A stretch of DNA of 32,024 nucleotides from Collinsella sp. UBA6357 (GCA_002437815.1 DJRP01000024.1:1-32024); one strand, 5' to 3'. Numbered from the stretch's first letter, positions 15,471-23,368 are shown. Notes: a model not told the origin generated them from the letters alone. A program made the numbers and translations.

Positions 15471-15502
15471 CAGCTCAGAGGCTTTGTCTCTGGGCTGTTT
15501 TT
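15471..15502 (+). terminator. Intrinsic terminator after tRNA-Val
   Basis: CAGCTCAGAG (15471-15480) pairs with CTCTGGGCTG (15488-15497), one G-U pair and a seven-base loop, followed by five T's. Confidence 0.92.
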
Positions 15503-15796
15503 CTTTATCGATCATTCTGCGATTAGCATCTCCGGTTATCCCCGTTAAGACCCGGCCTATCGGTGTCGTAGCTTTTTAAAGCATCCACGATCGTTCGCCC
15601 CATATCTTGGTCAAGGGTCAACTTTTGTAATCTTTTAGGGCACGGTCTTCCGTTTTGGTAAGATGCTTTTCCGGACGGCCGCTTTGAGCTTTTGAAGCTC
15701 GCGCAGGTCATCGCGGTATGGCGGTCATTTTAAGATCTGCGTTGTGTCCGCTTGGTGTTTCGCGAAGTAGGATACTTATTAGTTTGACCTGCAAAA

Positions 15797-15812
15797 ACAC
15801 TATATGTTGTGT
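15797..15812 (+). promoter_or_regulatory. Candidate NrdR box upstream of nrdDG
   Basis: ACACTATATGTTGTGT closely fits the NrdR consensus (ACACWATATWKTGTGT-like palindrome), 260 bases before nrdD. NrdR represses ribonucleotide reductase genes in many bacteria. Such boxes usually occur in pairs about three helical turns apart; the best second candidate, ACAGGATATGGAAGAT at 15831-15846, is weak. TTGACC at 15784-15789 may be a -35. Confidence 0.65.
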
Positions 15813-16071
15813 TCTCAATTTAAAATGAATACAGGATATGGAAGATTCTTTGTCGTATCATAGATGTCGAACAAAGAGCGAGATCCCTTTTGCCCTTCGT
15901 GCGAATGACGCTTCGACATGATCGTAACGTCCGCACGGGAGCATATGGTAATCGATGTACAGAGATTCGCGCGCTGGCGCCGCAAGGCAGGGCTGGGCCC
16001 TGTCAGGTGGTTTTTGGCGTCAAAACGCGAATGGACGGTATGGACATGTTGAGGAAGAAAGAGGCTAGGGC

Positions 16072-18294
16072 ATGAAGATCATCAAGCGCAGCGGCACTGA
16101 GGTTGATTTTGATATCGAGAAGATCATCAGCGCCATTCGGGCTGCCAACTTGGAGGTCGAGGAGCACTCTCGCCTGACCGATCGTCAGGTGATCTACGCG
16201 GCGCAGAACGTGGCCGACGCATGCGATAACGCCGGGCATACCGTGTCGGTTGAGGAGATCCAGGATATGGTCGAGGATGAAATCATGCGTCTCGACTGCT
16301 ATGAGGTCGCTCGCCATTACATCATCTACCGTTATGTCCAGAGCCTGAAGCGACAGAAGAACACCACCGACGACAAGATCCTGTCGCTCATCGAGTGCAA
16401 CAACGAAGAGGTCAAGCAGGAGAACTCCAATAAGAACCCGACCGTCAATTCCGTTCAGCGCGACTATATGGCCGGCGAGGTGTCCAAGGATCTTTCGCAG
16501 CGCGTCCTGCTTCCCCAGGAGGTCGTCGACGCCCACAACGAGGGCCTCATCCATTTTCATGATTCCGATTACTTTGCGCAGCACATGCATAACTGCGACC
16601 TGGTGAACCTCGACGACATGCTTCAAAACGGCACGGTGATCTCGGGCACCCTGATCGAGAAGCCGCACAGCTTCTCGACCGCTTGCAATATCGCCACGCA
16701 GATCATCGCCCAGGTGGCGTCATCGCAATACGGCGGACAGTCCATCTCGCTGACGCATCTCGCCCCCTTTGTCGAGGTCAGCCGTCAGAAGATTCGCCGT
16801 GAGGTCGCCCGTGAGCTCGAGGAGCTCGGTGTGTCGGCGCCGGCCGAAAAGGTGCGCGAGGTTGTCGAGGACCGTCTGCGCGACGAGATTCGCCGCGGCG
16901 TTCAGACGATCCAGTACCAGGTCGTGACGCTTATGACCACCAACGGCCAGGCGCCGTTCGTGACCGTGTTCATGTATCTCAACGAGGCTCGCAGCCCGCA
17001 GGAGAAGCACGATCTTGCCATGATCGTGGAGGAGACGCTTCGTCAGCGCTATGAAGGCGTAAAGAACGAGGCGGGCGTGTGGATCACGCCTGCCTTCCCC
17101 AAGCTTATCTACGTGCTCGAGGAAGACAACATCCATGAGGATAGCCCGTACTTCTATCTGACCAAGCTTGCCGCGAAGTGCACCGCCAAGCGCATGGTGC
17201 CCGACTACATTTCCGAGAAGAAGATGCGTGAGCTCAAGCTCTCGAAGGGTGAGACTGCCGGCAACGGTGATTGCTATACCTGCATGGGCTGCCGCAGCTT
17301 CTTGACGCCCGATCGCTCGGGCAACGGCTACGGTAACGTCGCGGGCGCGCTTAACTACGATCCCGATAAGCCCAAATACTACGGTCGCTTCAACCAAGGT
17401 GTCGTGACCATCAACCTGCCCGATGTGGCCCTTTCGTCCCATCAGGACATGGACAAGTTCTGGAAGATCTTCGATGAGCGTCTGGAGCTGTGCCACGAGG
17501 CGCTCATGTGCCGTCACGAGCGCCTGAAGGGCACGCTATCGGATGCCGCGCCTATCCTGTGGCAATACGGCGCTCTGGCGCGTCTCAAGAAGGGCGAGAC
17601 GATCGACAAGCTTCTCGTGGGCGGGTATTCGACCATCAGCCTGGGCTATGCAGGCCTGTATGAGTGCGTCAAATACATGACCGGGCACAGCCACACCGAG
17701 AAGGAGGGCACGCCCTTCGCCATGGCCGTTATGCAGCACATGAACGACAAATGCAACGAGTGGAAAGCCGAAAGCGATATCGACTTCTCGCTGTATGGCA
17801 CGCCGCTCGAGTCCACGACGTACAAGTTTGCCAAATGTCTGCAGCGCCGCTTTGGCATCATTCCCGGTGTGACCGACAAGGGCTACATCACCAACAGCTA
17901 TCACGTGCATGTAACCGAGCAGATCGATGCGTTTGATAAGCTCAAGTTCGAGAGCATGTTCCAGCCCCTGTCACCCGGCGGTGCCATCTCTTACGTCGAG
18001 GTGCCCAACATGCAGGACAACCTCAAGGCTGTGATCCGCGTCATGCAGTACATCTACGACAACATCATGTACGCGGAACTCAACACCAAGAGCGACTATT
18101 GCCAGGTGTGCGGCTACGATGGTGAGATCCGCATCGTCGAGGACGACGGTAAGCTGGTGTGGGAGTGCCCTAACTGCGGCAACCGCGATCAGGAGAAGAT
18201 GAACGTTGCGCGCCGCACCTGCGGCTATATCGGTACACAGTTCTGGAACCAGGGCCGGACCGAGGAGATCCGCGATCGCGTGCTGCATCTGTAG
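16072..18294 (+). CDS. nrdD: Anaerobic (class III) ribonucleoside-triphosphate reductase
   Basis: This oxygen-sensitive glycyl-radical enzyme makes deoxyribonucleotides in anaerobes. The 740-residue protein has an N-terminal ATP-cone regulatory domain (about residues 1-90, starting MKIIKRSGTEVDFD). A catalytic core follows, with HFHDSDYF, the CNIATQIIAQVASSQYGGQS segment and GNGDCYTCMGC. The C-terminus has a zinc site (CQVCG and CPNC) and the glycyl-radical loop RRTCGYIGTQ with Gly718 as the likely radical site. The ATG at 16072 follows a purine-rich AAAGAGGCTAGGGC. nrdG, its activating enzyme, lies 117 bases downstream. Expression is probably controlled by NrdR through the upstream box. Confidence 0.97.
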   Translation: MKIIKRSGTEVDFDIEKIISAIRAANLEVEEHSRLTDRQVIYAAQNVADACDNAGHTVSVEEIQDMVEDEIMRLDCYEVARHYIIYRYVQSLKRQKNTTDDKILSLIECNNEEVKQENSNKNPTVNSVQRDYMAGEVSKDLSQRVLLPQEVVDAHNEGLIHFHDSDYFAQHMHNCDLVNLDDMLQNGTVISGTLIEKPHSFSTACNIATQIIAQVASSQYGGQSISLTHLAPFVEVSRQKIRREVARELEELGVSAPAEKVREVVEDRLRDEIRRGVQTIQYQVVTLMTTNGQAPFVTVFMYLNEARSPQEKHDLAMIVEETLRQRYEGVKNEAGVWITPAFPKLIYVLEEDNIHEDSPYFYLTKLAAKCTAKRMVPDYISEKKMRELKLSKGETAGNGDCYTCMGCRSFLTPDRSGNGYGNVAGALNYDPDKPKYYGRFNQGVVTINLPDVALSSHQDMDKFWKIFDERLELCHEALMCRHERLKGTLSDAAPILWQYGALARLKKGETIDKLLVGGYSTISLGYAGLYECVKYMTGHSHTEKEGTPFAMAVMQHMNDKCNEWKAESDIDFSLYGTPLESTTYKFAKCLQRRFGIIPGVTDKGYITNSYHVHVTEQIDAFDKLKFESMFQPLSPGGAISYVEVPNMQDNLKAVIRVMQYIYDNIMYAELNTKSDYCQVCGYDGEIRIVEDDGKLVWECPNCGNRDQEKMNVARRTCGYIGTQFWNQGRTEEIRDRVLHL

Positions 18295-18306
18295 TTTCCG
18301 CCTGGG

Positions 18307-18340
18307 CTGTCCGGAGACGAGGGGTCGATTTTTCGGACAG
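18307..18340 (+). other. Hairpin after nrdD
   Basis: CTGTCCG (18307-18313) pairs with CGGACAG (18334-18340) across a 20-base loop. A second stem, AAGGCCGAGA/TCTCGGCCTT, spans 18355-18397 just before the nrdG ribosome-binding site. Neither has a proper U-tract. They may attenuate or stabilise the nrdD-nrdG message. Confidence 0.5.
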
Positions 18341-18411
18341 TCCTGTGCAAGAGGAAGGCCGAGATTGTTTGAGGGCGGGATGCTATGTCTCGGCCTTTCG
18401 GGAGAGTTTCG

Positions 18412-18993
18412 ATGAACTACGCCAACATCAAGTATTTCGATATCGCTGACGGCGAGGGCGTTCGCACCTCGCTCTTTGTGAGTGGATGCAGGCGTGGGTG
18501 CAAGAACTGCTTTAACGCGGTTGCCTGGGATTTCGCCGCGGGCGAACCTTTTACCCGCGAGGTCGAGGATAAAATCATCGAGAGCCTGGACCATCCGTTT
18601 ATCGACGGTTTGACCGTGCTCGGCGGCGAGCCCATGGAACCCGAGAACCAGGCGGGGCTCGTCGAATTCATCGAGCGGGTACGCGCCTCCTATCCGCGTG
18701 AGTCGGGCAAGACCATCTGGCTCTACACCGGGGATACACTCGATGAGCTCATGGCGGACGGAAAGCACCATACGAATGTGACGGAGCGCATCCTCGCATG
18801 CCTTGATATGCTCGTCGATGGGCCCTTCGTGCAGGAACTGTACGATATTACCCTGCGTTTTCGCGGGTCGAGCAATCAGCGTGTTATCGATATGGTCGCC
18901 ACGCGCGAGCGGGCTGAGCGTGAGGGGTGCGACCTAGCGCATGCCGTCGAACTTTGGCACGATGATCCGGTGTATTCCACGCATACGATGTAG
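18412..18993 (+). CDS. nrdG: Anaerobic ribonucleotide reductase activating protein (radical SAM)
   Basis: NrdG uses S-adenosylmethionine and a [4Fe-4S] cluster to install the glycyl radical on NrdD. The 193-residue product has the cluster motif CRRGCKNC (CxxxCxxC) near residue 25. It also has DGEGVRTSLFVSGC before it and VLGGEPMEPENQ (the glycine-rich SAM-binding region) after it. The ATG at 18412 is favoured because GGGAGAG lies at 18400-18406; an upstream in-frame ATG at 18385 falls inside a hairpin. The protein is a little longer than the E. coli homologue. It is in the same direction as nrdD, and co-transcription is likely. Confidence 0.95.
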   Translation: MNYANIKYFDIADGEGVRTSLFVSGCRRGCKNCFNAVAWDFAAGEPFTREVEDKIIESLDHPFIDGLTVLGGEPMEPENQAGLVEFIERVRASYPRESGKTIWLYTGDTLDELMADGKHHTNVTERILACLDMLVDGPFVQELYDITLRFRGSSNQRVIDMVATRERAEREGCDLAHAVELWHDDPVYSTHTM

Positions 18994-19056
18994 CCTGTCG
19001 GGTTGTGTCGACCGCGTGGTACCATAGCCCGAACACGTTGGATGAAGCGAGGTCAC

Positions 19057-19614
19057 ATGGTCGATCAGCAAAAAGTCGAGGCAGCCGTCAGGTTGTTGCT
19101 TGAGGGTATCGGTGAAGACCCGGAGCGTGAGGGACTTGTCGAGACGCCGGCACGTGTCGCCCGCATGTACGGAGAGCTCGTCGGTGGCGGGGACGCGAGC
19201 GCGGCGGAACATCTTTCCAAAACATTTGCCGTGCCATCGAACGATATGGTCATCGAACGCGATATCACGTTCTATTCGCTGTGCGAGCATCATTTGCTTC
19301 CGTTCTACGGCAAAGCTGCCATAGGCTATATCCCCAATGGTCGCGTGGCCGGACTCTCCAAGCTCGCCCGAACCGTCGAGGTCTATGCGCGCCGTCTTCA
19401 ACTGCAGGAGCAGCTGTGCTCCCAGGTGGCGGACGCGCTCATGGACCAGCTCGCCCCTCAGGGCGCCATCGTGCTTATGGAGGCAGAGCACATGTGCATG
19501 ACCATGCGCGGCGTTCAGAAACCCGGTACGAAGACCGTGACGCTTGCCCGCCGTGGCGTGTTCAATGACGATCCGTCGCTCGAAGAGCGCTTTTTCAAGA
19601 TGTTGGGACGTTGA
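19057..19614 (+). CDS. folE: GTP cyclohydrolase I
   Basis: It converts GTP to 7,8-dihydroneopterin triphosphate, the first step of folate synthesis. The 185-residue product has the zinc ligands Cys76 and His79 in SLCEHHLLPF and Cys147 in EHMCMTMRG. The YIPNGRVAGLSKLARTVEVYARRLQLQE block and the terminal RGVQKPGTKTVT signature are also present. The start at 19057 is chosen by GCGAGGTCAC upstream; the frame extends back to 19003 without support. TGGTACCAT at 19017-19025 resembles an extended -10. The TGA stop overlaps a TTG that may begin the HD-domain gene, and folB follows, so this is a folate cluster. Confidence 0.96.
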   Translation: MVDQQKVEAAVRLLLEGIGEDPEREGLVETPARVARMYGELVGGGDASAAEHLSKTFAVPSNDMVIERDITFYSLCEHHLLPFYGKAAIGYIPNGRVAGLSKLARTVEVYARRLQLQEQLCSQVADALMDQLAPQGAIVLMEAEHMCMTMRGVQKPGTKTVTLARRGVFNDDPSLEERFFKMLGR

Positions 19615-20198
19615 TTTTGCGCGTAGTGAACGACTTTGTCTCAAAAACCGATAAGGGGACTTCTCGCCGCGGCTTTATGGCTTCTGGTCTTGGAATGTTC
19701 GGCAAGATGCCGCGTGTGGATTACATCTGCAATCACAGTCTGTTTCGCCGCCATTTGACCAATATCGTTCGGCTTGAGACGAACCGTATCTTCTGCCGTC
19801 ACGGCATCGACCATCTTCTCGACGTCGCGCGCATCATGTGGATTCGAAACCTGGAGGACGATCTGGGGCTCGACCGTGAGGTGGTTTACGCTGCGGCGCT
19901 TCTTCACGATATCGGCAAAGATGAGCAGTACGAATCGGGTATACCTCATGATGTCGCAAGTGAAAGCGTTGCGGCTGCGATTTTGGACGGGATGCCGCCC
20001 GAGCTGGCGTTTGACCCTTCGGAATCCGGGGCGATCAAGACGGCGGTCGCGGGTCACCGAAGCCTGCGCGCAAACAGCCAACCTCTCGAGCGTCTGCTGT
20101 ACTCAGCCGACAAGGCCTCGCGTCCCTGCTTTGCCTGTCCTGCACGTAGCGCTTGCAACTGGAGCGACGATAAGAAGAATCTCTCGATCCGCGTGTAG
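19611..20198 (+). CDS. HD-domain metal-dependent phosphohydrolase in the folate cluster
   Basis: The up to 195-residue protein has an HD domain with metal-ligand residues His64 (CRHGIDHLLDV), His99-Asp100 (ALLHDIGKDEQY) and His113-Asp114. The C-terminus contains a cysteine-rich CFACPARSAC that could bind metal. HD proteins hydrolyse phosphate esters or nucleotides. Its position between folE and folB suggests dephosphorylation of dihydroneopterin triphosphate or monophosphate, the step otherwise lacking an enzyme here; that function is inference. The start is uncertain: TTG at 19611 overlaps the folE stop, while ATG codons at 19677, 19695 and 19707 are alternatives. An SRRGFMASG stretch resembles a Tat motif but has no proper hydrophobic region. 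Confidence 0.8.
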   Translation: MILRVVNDFVSKTDKGTSRRGFMASGLGMFGKMPRVDYICNHSLFRRHLTNIVRLETNRIFCRHGIDHLLDVARIMWIRNLEDDLGLDREVVYAAALLHDIGKDEQYESGIPHDVASESVAAAILDGMPPELAFDPSESGAIKTAVAGHRSLRANSQPLERLLYSADKASRPCFACPARSACNWSDDKKNLSIRV

Positions 20199-20245
20199 CC
20201 AGACGGGCCGCATACGACCGGGATCCATGTGAGGAGACGACGGCC

Positions 20246-20731
20246 ATGACGGCAAAGAAACTGCCCCAGAACGCGACGTGCACGGAGGGTGCGCAGCTCG
20301 CTCGACGCGGACAGGGCGATATCACGGCGCATACCACGCTGGCACATGTGACCCATGACGATCTCGATCACGCCGATCGCATCACGGTCGACGGCCTCGA
20401 GGTTTTCGCCAACCACGGTGTCTATCCCGAGGAAAATGCGCTCGGGCAGAAATTCATCGTATCGCTCGTGCTCTATGCCGACCTGAGGACCGCGGGTGAG
20501 CGGGATGACCTCGATGTCTCCATCGACTACGGTGCGGTGTGCCGTGATGTCGATGCCTATCTGCGCGATCATACGTTCAAGCTCATCGAAGCGGCTGCCG
20601 AGGGCGTCGCTCGCATGCTGCTTGCTCGCTATGGTGCACTTCTGGGTGTGCGCGTGAAGCTCGAGAAGCCGTGGGCGCCTGTGGGCCTACCGCTCGGTTC
20701 GTGTGGCGTCGAGATCGAGCGTCTGCGCTAA
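20246..20731 (+). CDS. folB: Dihydroneopterin aldolase
   Basis: FolB cleaves 7,8-dihydroneopterin to 6-hydroxymethyl-dihydropterin and glycolaldehyde in folate synthesis. Residues 45-160 match the family: ITVDGLEVFANHGVYPEENALGQKF, DDLDVSIDYGAVCRDVD, the catalytic-region FKLIEAAAEGVA and VRVKLEKPWAPVGLPLGSCGVEI. GAGGAG at 20231-20236 precedes the ATG at 20246. About 42 extra N-terminal residues of low similarity to FolB are present, including a TAHTTLAHVTHDDLDH stretch; an internal start is possible. folK and folP are not in the window. Confidence 0.93.
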   Translation: MTAKKLPQNATCTEGAQLARRGQGDITAHTTLAHVTHDDLDHADRITVDGLEVFANHGVYPEENALGQKFIVSLVLYADLRTAGERDDLDVSIDYGAVCRDVDAYLRDHTFKLIEAAAEGVARMLLARYGALLGVRVKLEKPWAPVGLPLGSCGVEIERLR

Positions 20732-20760
20732 GGGCATCGGAGCGTCTGACGCAGGCGCCA

Positions 20761-22269
20761 TCAGTCGGCCTTGTAGGCTCCCGTTACCGTGACGGTAGCG
20801 TTGCCGGTGCCTTCGACGACGGTCTTTCCGTTTGCCTTGATGGTGACGGTTTGGCCGTTGCTGTCCTTGAGGGTTCCGCCGTCATGTACGGTGAGGTTCG
20901 ATACCGTGCAGTCGTGCGTCACGATCCAACGCGATGACCCGTCGACAGTGATGGATATGGGCGAGTCGGATGTCGGGGAACCGCTTGCGTTCTCCTCGAT
21001 GTGCGTGGTGCCGGTCCACGTGCTGCCCTTGGTAAGGGAGAGCTTCACGCTTGAGATGGTGTCGGCGACGATATCGCCTTCGAGTGTTTGTTTGACGGCT
21101 TTGACCGTGACGGTGGCCCCGTTGTTTCCCGCGTCTCCCCAGTTGTTGGAATCGTTGCCTTCGGCCGTGATGAGTGCGGCTTTGGAGCTGTCGAAGTCGA
21201 GCACCGTGTTGTTGAGCGTGATTTTGGCGGTCGTGTTGGTGAGGTAGAACATCGAACCTGATTCGATCGCCGACGAGAGCGTGGAGTTCTTTGCCGTGAA
21301 TGTCGCGGTCTCGCCGGTGGTGGACTCGGCATCGCCTGAGGTTGACTGATAGATGATGATGCCGTTGGCGATGGGGTCGGACGCCGTCTTGCCGGTTATG
21401 GTGCTCTTGAGCGTCGAATTTTCGATAGAGATGGTGTCGAGGCCCTCCATACCGGCGATCTGGCTGCCGATTGCGGTACCGGTAAGCCCATCGACTTCGA
21501 TATCGCCTGTGGAATAGAGGATGGGGGAGCCTGAGCCTTGGGTTGTGGCGGTGGAGTCCGTCGCGGTGATGGTCCCGCCGCCGCGATCCGTGGCGATGCC
21601 GGCGCAATGGTCGCCGGCGGTGCTGATGTCGACGGTATCGGCGACGATCACGCCACCGTAGGTCGCATCGAGCCCGCGCGAATTATCGGCCGCGGTGTCG
21701 ATCGAGGTGTCGCTTACGATGACTTTGGCTCCGTCGGTTGCGAAGATGCCGTTGGAGCCCGCGCTCGTCGCTGCGAGGGACGAGTTGGAAACGGTGGCGG
21801 TGGAGCCCTCGCCCACTGCGGTGAGAATGGAGTTGACGCCATAGAAGTTGCAGCGGTCTCCGTCGGTGTCGTCTCCCGATTTCTGTAGCAGGGCGTTCTC
21901 GAGCGTGAGCGAGCCACCGTCCTCGACGAGCGCGGCGTTGCAATCGCTCTGGGTGGCGGTGTGGGTCTCACCGTCAGACGTGATGTCCTCGCCGCTCGCG
22001 GTGATGGTGCCCGTATAGCTCCCGGTATAGTCGAAGCTCATGGTGTCCGCCCCGTCGCCTTGGGCGCCTGCCGACGCGCCGGGCGCATCAGGGACAGCGA
22101 TTTGCTCTTGGGCCTGTGCGGGCGCGGTGATGGCGACGGTGCCGGCGCCCGCGACGCCGCCGGTGAGAAGCGAGAGCCCGGCGATGACGGCAATGGTGCG
22201 ATGGGTGATATGGAGCGCGGTGCGTCTGCGTGCGGAGGTTCGGTCTGCGGTGTTTCCCTGGCGTTTCAT
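20761..22269 (-). CDS. Secreted beta-helix-like, Ser/Thr/Gly-rich surface protein of unknown function
   Basis: I do not recognise a named family. The 502-residue protein starts with a basic N-terminus, a hydrophobic segment (about residues 26-48) and a likely cleavage site after APAQAQ near residue 54, so it is probably secreted. The rest is acidic and rich in Thr, Ser, Gly, Asp and Ala. It consists of short strand-turn repeats such as ATVSNSSLAATSAGSNGIFATDGAKV and EVDGLTGTAIG, typical of a right-handed beta-helix or adhesin-like passenger. There is no LPXTG motif or C-terminal anchor, so it may be released or held non-covalently. AAGGAGGCAACC precedes the ATG at 22269. It is transcribed opposite to folB. 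Confidence 0.7.
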   Translation of the reverse strand: MKRQGNTADRTSARRRTALHITHRTIAVIAGLSLLTGGVAGAGTVAITAPAQAQEQIAVPDAPGASAGAQGDGADTMSFDYTGSYTGTITASGEDITSDGETHTATQSDCNAALVEDGGSLTLENALLQKSGDDTDGDRCNFYGVNSILTAVGEGSTATVSNSSLAATSAGSNGIFATDGAKVIVSDTSIDTAADNSRGLDATYGGVIVADTVDISTAGDHCAGIATDRGGGTITATDSTATTQGSGSPILYSTGDIEVDGLTGTAIGSQIAGMEGLDTISIENSTLKSTITGKTASDPIANGIIIYQSTSGDAESTTGETATFTAKNSTLSSAIESGSMFYLTNTTAKITLNNTVLDFDSSKAALITAEGNDSNNWGDAGNNGATVTVKAVKQTLEGDIVADTISSVKLSLTKGSTWTGTTHIEENASGSPTSDSPISITVDGSSRWIVTHDCTVSNLTVHDGGTLKDSNGQTVTIKANGKTVVEGTGNATVTVTGAYKAD

Positions 22270-22299
22270 GGTTGCCTCCTTGGATCGGTTGGTGTTGGG

Positions 22300-22326
22300 G
22301 TTATACCGCGGAGGATGGGGCGTCAG
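22300..22326 (-). promoter_or_regulatory. Candidate promoter of the secreted beta-helix gene
   Basis: Read on the minus strand, CTGACG (22321-22326) serves as -35 and TATAAC (22300-22305) as -10, with a 15-base spacer, about 30 bases upstream of the start codon. The spacing is short, so confidence is modest. Confidence 0.45.
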
Positions 22327-22414
22327 ACGCTGCTCGGCAGATTCTAGGGTGCGCCTAAGCTCGAGCTCGGCTGCGTTTAAGGTTGCCGGCCTTCATGGTG
22401 CCGATTCATATCGC

Positions 22415-22491
22415 TGAAGTGCGACTTTCCAATGAAACGTCGGTAGCTAAAGCGTTTTAGCAACAACGTTTGATTGGAAAGTCGCACTTCA
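22415..22491. repeat. Long inverted repeat (19-bp arms) upstream of the secreted-protein gene
   Basis: TGAAGTGCGACTTTCCAAT (22415-22433) and its reverse complement (22473-22491) are perfect. After one mismatch six more bases pair (AAACGT/ACGTTT), then an internal loop and a GCTAAA/TTTAGC stem. It lies between the metallohydrolase stop (22510) and the surface-protein promoter. No U-tract is present on either strand. It is a fourth palindrome of the same nested plan in this window. Confidence 0.88.
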
Positions 22492-22509
22492 ACGGGGATG
22501 TGTCGTCTT

Positions 22510-23286
22510 TTAGCCAAGAGCTGGATGCTTGAGGCGATCGGCGACGGCGCGGTTATCGGGATAGAAGGCGTCGAGGAGCTGATGAAACCGGGCGTTGTGG
22601 CTCGGCTCCAAAAGATGGGTGAGCTCATGCGCGACGACCATGTCGAGACACTCGGGTGGGTAAGCGGCAAGTTCGAGTGCCAGACGTATGGTGCCCGTTC
22701 GCGGCGTGCAAGATCCCCAACGTGTCTTCATGGAGCGCACGGTGAGGCGCGTGACCTTGACATCCATTTTTATCTCGTAGCCATGGATAAGCTGGGGGGC
22801 GGTGAGTGCAACTTCGTCTTTGTAAAGAGCGTCGATGCGGCGGGTGATCTCGTCTTGGGTGAGCCCCGTGATATCGACGCGTGGACGTTGCCGTGCGGGC
22901 GCAGCCGTCGATTGCACTCCCAAAAAGGTCGCGAACGTCGTTTGGGGAGGTTGCACGCGCGGGGGTTCGAAATTGCGGGCGAGAGCGTCACCGAGTTTTA
23001 CGGCCCGTCCCCACAGCGCGACCGTTGAGGTGGCGGTGAGAAGACCGTGCGCGCGAAGACCCGTCCCTTGCTCGGCTTGGTGGGCGAGCCGAGCAAGGAT
23101 CCAAGATCGGTTTCGAGCGATGAAATCTTCAGCCGATGCACGGGTCGCCGAGAGGGGTATGCTCGCGTGGACCGCACCGGTGGGGGTGACGCGCAGGTTG
23201 TAATTCTTGACGCGTTTGCGTGCGACGAGGACGGGGATGCTCGTCCCGTCTGCCCCCGGGATATCTATGATGAACGTCTGCGCCAC
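22510..23286 (-). CDS. YgjP-type (DUF45, M48-like) zinc metallohydrolase
   Basis: The 258-residue cytoplasmic-type protein carries a zinc-binding HELTH at residues 220-224, followed by EPSHNARFH with His230 as a likely third ligand. RWGSCTPRTGTIRLALELAAYPPECLDMVVAHEL is the characteristic block of this family. The N-terminal half includes the usual KRVKNYNLRVTPTGAVHASIP segment. The biological substrate of this family is unknown; roles in protein turnover and in restriction-modification loci have been noted elsewhere, but neither is visible here. The start is a GTG at 23286 with AAGGAG eight bases or so upstream. A proline/alanine-rich insert lies around residues 108-136. Confidence 0.88.
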   Translation of the reverse strand: MAQTFIIDIPGADGTSIPVLVARKRVKNYNLRVTPTGAVHASIPLSATRASAEDFIARNRSWILARLAHQAEQGTGLRAHGLLTATSTVALWGRAVKLGDALARNFEPPRVQPPQTTFATFLGVQSTAAPARQRPRVDITGLTQDEITRRIDALYKDEVALTAPQLIHGYEIKMDVKVTRLTVRSMKTRWGSCTPRTGTIRLALELAAYPPECLDMVVAHELTHLLEPSHNARFHQLLDAFYPDNRAVADRLKHPALG

Positions 23287-23346
23287 GCACGCTCCTTAGC
23301 CATGGATTAAAGCGGCGGCCCCGATGCATGCGGGGTGTCCGCCCCA

Positions 23347-23368
23347 GACAGTATAATGGGCAACTGTC
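23347..23368 (+). promoter_or_regulatory. ddl promoter with overlapping dyad
   Basis: A perfect -10 TATAAT lies at 23352-23357. GACAGT (23347-23352) and ACTGTC (23363-23368) form a 6-base dyad with a 10-base spacer that covers it and the likely transcription start. No good -35 is seen, so activator or operator control is possible. Confidence 0.55.

Larger units (their letters stand above)
15462..16071. other. Gene-free region upstream of nrdD
   Basis: These 610 bases hold the tRNA-Val terminator, the NrdR box at 15797-15812 and the nrdD leader. A short hairpin, GGCAGGGC/GCCCTGTC (15986-16004), is followed by TTTTT at 16011-16015. A TTG-initiated frame from 15890 ends at 16075 with an ATGA overlap of the nrdD start, but it has no ribosome-binding site. 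I see no supported gene; a 62-codon minus frame at 15523-15711 is unconvincing. Confidence 0.65.

Noticed and set aside
15523..15711. 62-codon minus-strand frame after tRNA-Val, a possible integrase remnant
   Set aside because: No ribosome-binding site, no recognisable motif and no tRNA fragment repeat that would mark an attachment site.
15970..16020. Cobalamin riboswitch before nrdD
   Set aside because: Only a short hairpin is present; no B12-box was recognised and class III reductase does not use B12.
19650..19700. Twin-arginine signal (SRRGFMASG) in the HD-domain protein
   Set aside because: The hydrophobic stretch is too short and the start codon is uncertain; HD hydrolases of this kind are cytoplasmic.
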